A DNA stretch of 17,997 nucleotides, from NCBI GenBank assembly GCA_000431515.1, contig HF991369.1:76473-94469 (forward strand), given 5' to 3'. This DNA comes from Clostridium sp. CAG:632 (GTDB taxonomy: Bacteria > Bacillota > Clostridia > Lachnospirales > Lachnospiraceae). Below, piece by piece: positions 17,058 to 17,997 of this stretch (position 1 is the stretch's first letter; every line of letters begins with the position of its first letter). Position numbers and translations under genes: made by a program. The notes below the pieces were generated by a model that saw nothing but the letters and a program-made list of their open reading frames with translations, did no database searches and was not told the DNA's origin.

Positions 17058-17089
17058 AAAAAAAGACTACCAGCAAATGCTGATAGCCT
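17058..17089 (-). terminator. Rho-independent terminator after rpmF
   Basis: In minus-strand RNA a stem of about 11-12 pairs (17064-17075 with 17078-17089, including two G-U pairs) closes on a very short loop and is followed by a run of seven T (17058-17064). It sits 14 bases after the rpmF stop and separates rpmF from the plsX promoter. Confidence 0.9.
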
Positions 17090-17103
17090 TTCGTCTGTCT
17101 TGA

Positions 17104-17283
17104 TTAATCAACAGCAATGATTTCTTTTTTATTATAAGAACCACAAGCCTTACATACGCGATGCGGCATCATTAACTCGCCACACTTTGGACATTTAACT
17201 AATGTAGGAGCGCTCATCTTCCAGTTTGCTCTACGCTTGTCTCTTCTGGCTTTTGAAGACTTATTCTTTGGACAAATTGACAT
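17104..17283 (-). CDS. rpmF: 50S ribosomal protein L32
   Basis: A small large-subunit ribosomal protein. I start it at the ATG at 17283 (59 residues), which has AAGGAGG 8 bases upstream and gives the standard N-terminus MSICPKNKSSKARRDKRRANWK; a GTG nine bases earlier sits too close to the ribosome site. Residues 1-22 form the basic rRNA-binding tail. C31, C34, C44 and C47 (CPKC ... CKAC) form a complete zinc ribbon, so this is the zinc-binding paralogue type, not the zinc-free version used in zinc starvation. It lies between ackA and plsX, a conserved position in Clostridia, but the DUF177 (yceD) gene often found just upstream is absent. It has a perfect-consensus promoter and its own terminator, so it is mostly monocistronic. 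Confidence 0.97.
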   Translation of the reverse strand: MSICPKNKSSKARRDKRRANWKMSAPTLVKCPKCGELMMPHRVCKACGSYNKKEIIAVD

Positions 17284-17337
17284 AGTGTACACCTCCTTAA
17301 TCCGAACTGATCTATGAATCTATCATAAATGAAAGCT

Positions 17338-17367
17338 CATAACTTCGCCTAACTTGACATAACTGCG
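17338..17367 (-). repeat. Three direct AAGTTA copies at 10-bp spacing before rpmF
   Basis: On the minus strand CAGTTA, AAGTTA and AAGTTA occur at exact 10-base intervals (plus-strand TAACTT at 17340-17345 and 17350-17355, TAACTG at 17360-17365). The outer two are part of a 9-of-10 repeat, CGCAGTTATG / CGAAGTTATG, 20 bases apart. They lie in the untranslated leader, about 55-85 bases before the rpmF ATG. Same-face spacing of one DNA turn fits a protein-binding site; chance in AT-rich DNA is possible. Confidence 0.4.
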
Positions 17368-17414
17368 AACAGAAAATCCGATTACCTGTAACAATTCTCT
17401 GCCACACCTTGTCA

Positions 17415-17443
17415 ATTATACATAGTTGATACCTGTTTGTCAA
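17415..17443 (-). promoter_or_regulatory. Perfect-consensus sigma-A promoter for rpmF
   Basis: On the minus strand -35 TTGACA (17438-17443) and -10 TATAAT (17415-17420) match consensus at all 12 positions with a 17-base spacer. It begins 15 bases after the ackA stop codon and would give a leader of about 125 bases before rpmF. GTTGA / TCAAC arms (17425-17429, 17440-17444) flank the -35 and spacer and could form a weak operator. I see no terminator between ackA and this promoter. Confidence 0.88.
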
Positions 17444-17458
17444 CAATAAATTTTATCT

Positions 17459-17997
17459 TTAAGCAGATACCAGTGCAACGGTTTCTCTGGCAATTGCCAG
17501 CTCTTCATTTGTCGGAACCACCAGAACAGGAACCTTGGAATTATCTGTCGAGATAACCTGATCCTCGCCGCGCACCTGATTCTTCTCAGCATCGATTTCA
17601 ATCCCGAGATACCCAAGATAAGAACAAATGCCTGCTCTTGCTGTGGAATTATTTTCACCGACACCGGCTGTAAATGCAATTGCATCCACTCCGTTCATTA
17701 CGGCTGTATAAGAACCGATATACTGTGCTACCCGATAACAGAACAGATCCATTGCAATCTTAGCCCGTTCATTCCCCTGTGCAATTGCTGTATCCAGATC
17801 TCTGAAATCACTGGACACTCCGGATACTCCGGCAACACCTGACTTCTTATTCAGAATATCCATCACTTCAGAAATTGTCTTATTTTCCTTCTGTGCGATA
17901 AACTCAATCACTGCCGGATCAACAGTACCGCTCCGGGTACCCATAACCAGACCATCTAACGGTGTCAGTCCCATACTGGTATCTACACTCTTTCCGT
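17459..17997 (-). CDS. ackA: Acetate kinase (partial, N-terminus missing)
   Basis: Acetate kinase interconverts acetyl-phosphate + ADP and acetate + ATP, the last step of the phosphotransacetylase-acetate kinase route that yields ATP in fermenting anaerobes. About 179 C-terminal residues are present; the family is about 400. The frame reads through the right edge: GKSVDTSM precedes GLTPLDGLVMGTRSG, the conserved central block, so the ATG at 17974 is internal and not the start. Also visible are GVSSDFRDL, the nucleotide-binding AFTAGVGENN, and PTNEELAIARET near the C-terminus with the conserved glutamate. It ends 15 bases before the rpmF promoter. pta, its usual partner, would lie beyond the window. 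Confidence 0.96.
   Translation of the reverse strand, partial: GKSVDTSMGLTPLDGLVMGTRSGTVDPAVIEFIAQKENKTISEVMDILNKKSGVAGVSGVSSDFRDLDTAIAQGNERAKIAMDLFCYRVAQYIGSYTAVMNGVDAIAFTAGVGENNSTARAGICSYLGYLGIEIDAEKNQVRGEDQVISTDNSKVPVLVVPTNEELAIARETVALVSA

Noticed and set aside
17459..17974. A complete short CDS starting at 17974
   Set aside because: The frame continues upstream to the window edge with the conserved acetate-kinase block KSVDTSM, so 17974 is an internal methionine of a truncated ackA.
1..17997. CRISPR array, tRNA or rRNA genes, transposons, prophage or defence island
   Set aside because: No regularly spaced repeats, cloverleaf-type tails, transposase, integrase or defence domains were seen in the genes or gaps.

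Overview
The window looks like chromosomal housekeeping DNA from a low-to-moderate GC Firmicute of the class Clostridia, most likely a Lachnospiraceae-type gut anaerobe. This rests on the gene families, on strong AGGAGG-type ribosome binding sites, on the ackA / rpmF / plsX / rnc / smc / ftsY backbone, and on an anaerobe-type 2Fe-2S/ASKHA protein. Every gene I can support is on the minus strand, so transcription runs from high to low coordinates. Coding density is high and no gene-free stretch exceeds 300 bases. I see no rRNA, tRNA, CRISPR array, prophage, transposase or plasmid function.

In transcription order: (1) The 3' end of ackA (acetate kinase) enters at the right edge. About 170 bases follow, with a perfect-consensus promoter and a three-copy AAGTTA repeat, then rpmF (ribosomal protein L32) and its terminator. 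(2) A second good promoter (17018-17046) starts a tightly packed run: plsX, rnc, smc, ftsY, ilvA (threonine ammonia-lyase), a 2Fe-2S/ASKHA-domain protein and an NCS2 purine permease. The run closes at a strong hairpin terminator (6338-6377). It combines phospholipid initiation, RNA processing, chromosome organisation and membrane targeting with threonine catabolism, a redox-ATPase of unknown partner and nucleobase uptake. (3) An ABC-F ATPase of Uup type follows. (4) Next is a lone four-helix membrane protein of unknown function; its leader carries a 16-bp inverted repeat and its stop codon lies inside a terminator. (5) An extended -10 promoter then drives walJ/yycJ-like MBL hydrolase, an ACT-domain protein (UPF0237), its usual partner DUF711/UPF0210, and pepD (aminoacyl-histidine dipeptidase), which runs off the left edge.

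The housekeeping layout has two gaps compared with common relatives: no acpP between plsX and rnc, and no DUF177 (yceD) gene between ackA and rpmF. I find no convincing wholly new system. The leads most worth a second look are the ASKHA/ferredoxin protein coupled to ilvA, the hairpin-led membrane protein, the ACT-DUF711 pair, and the 10-bp-periodic repeat in front of rpmF.
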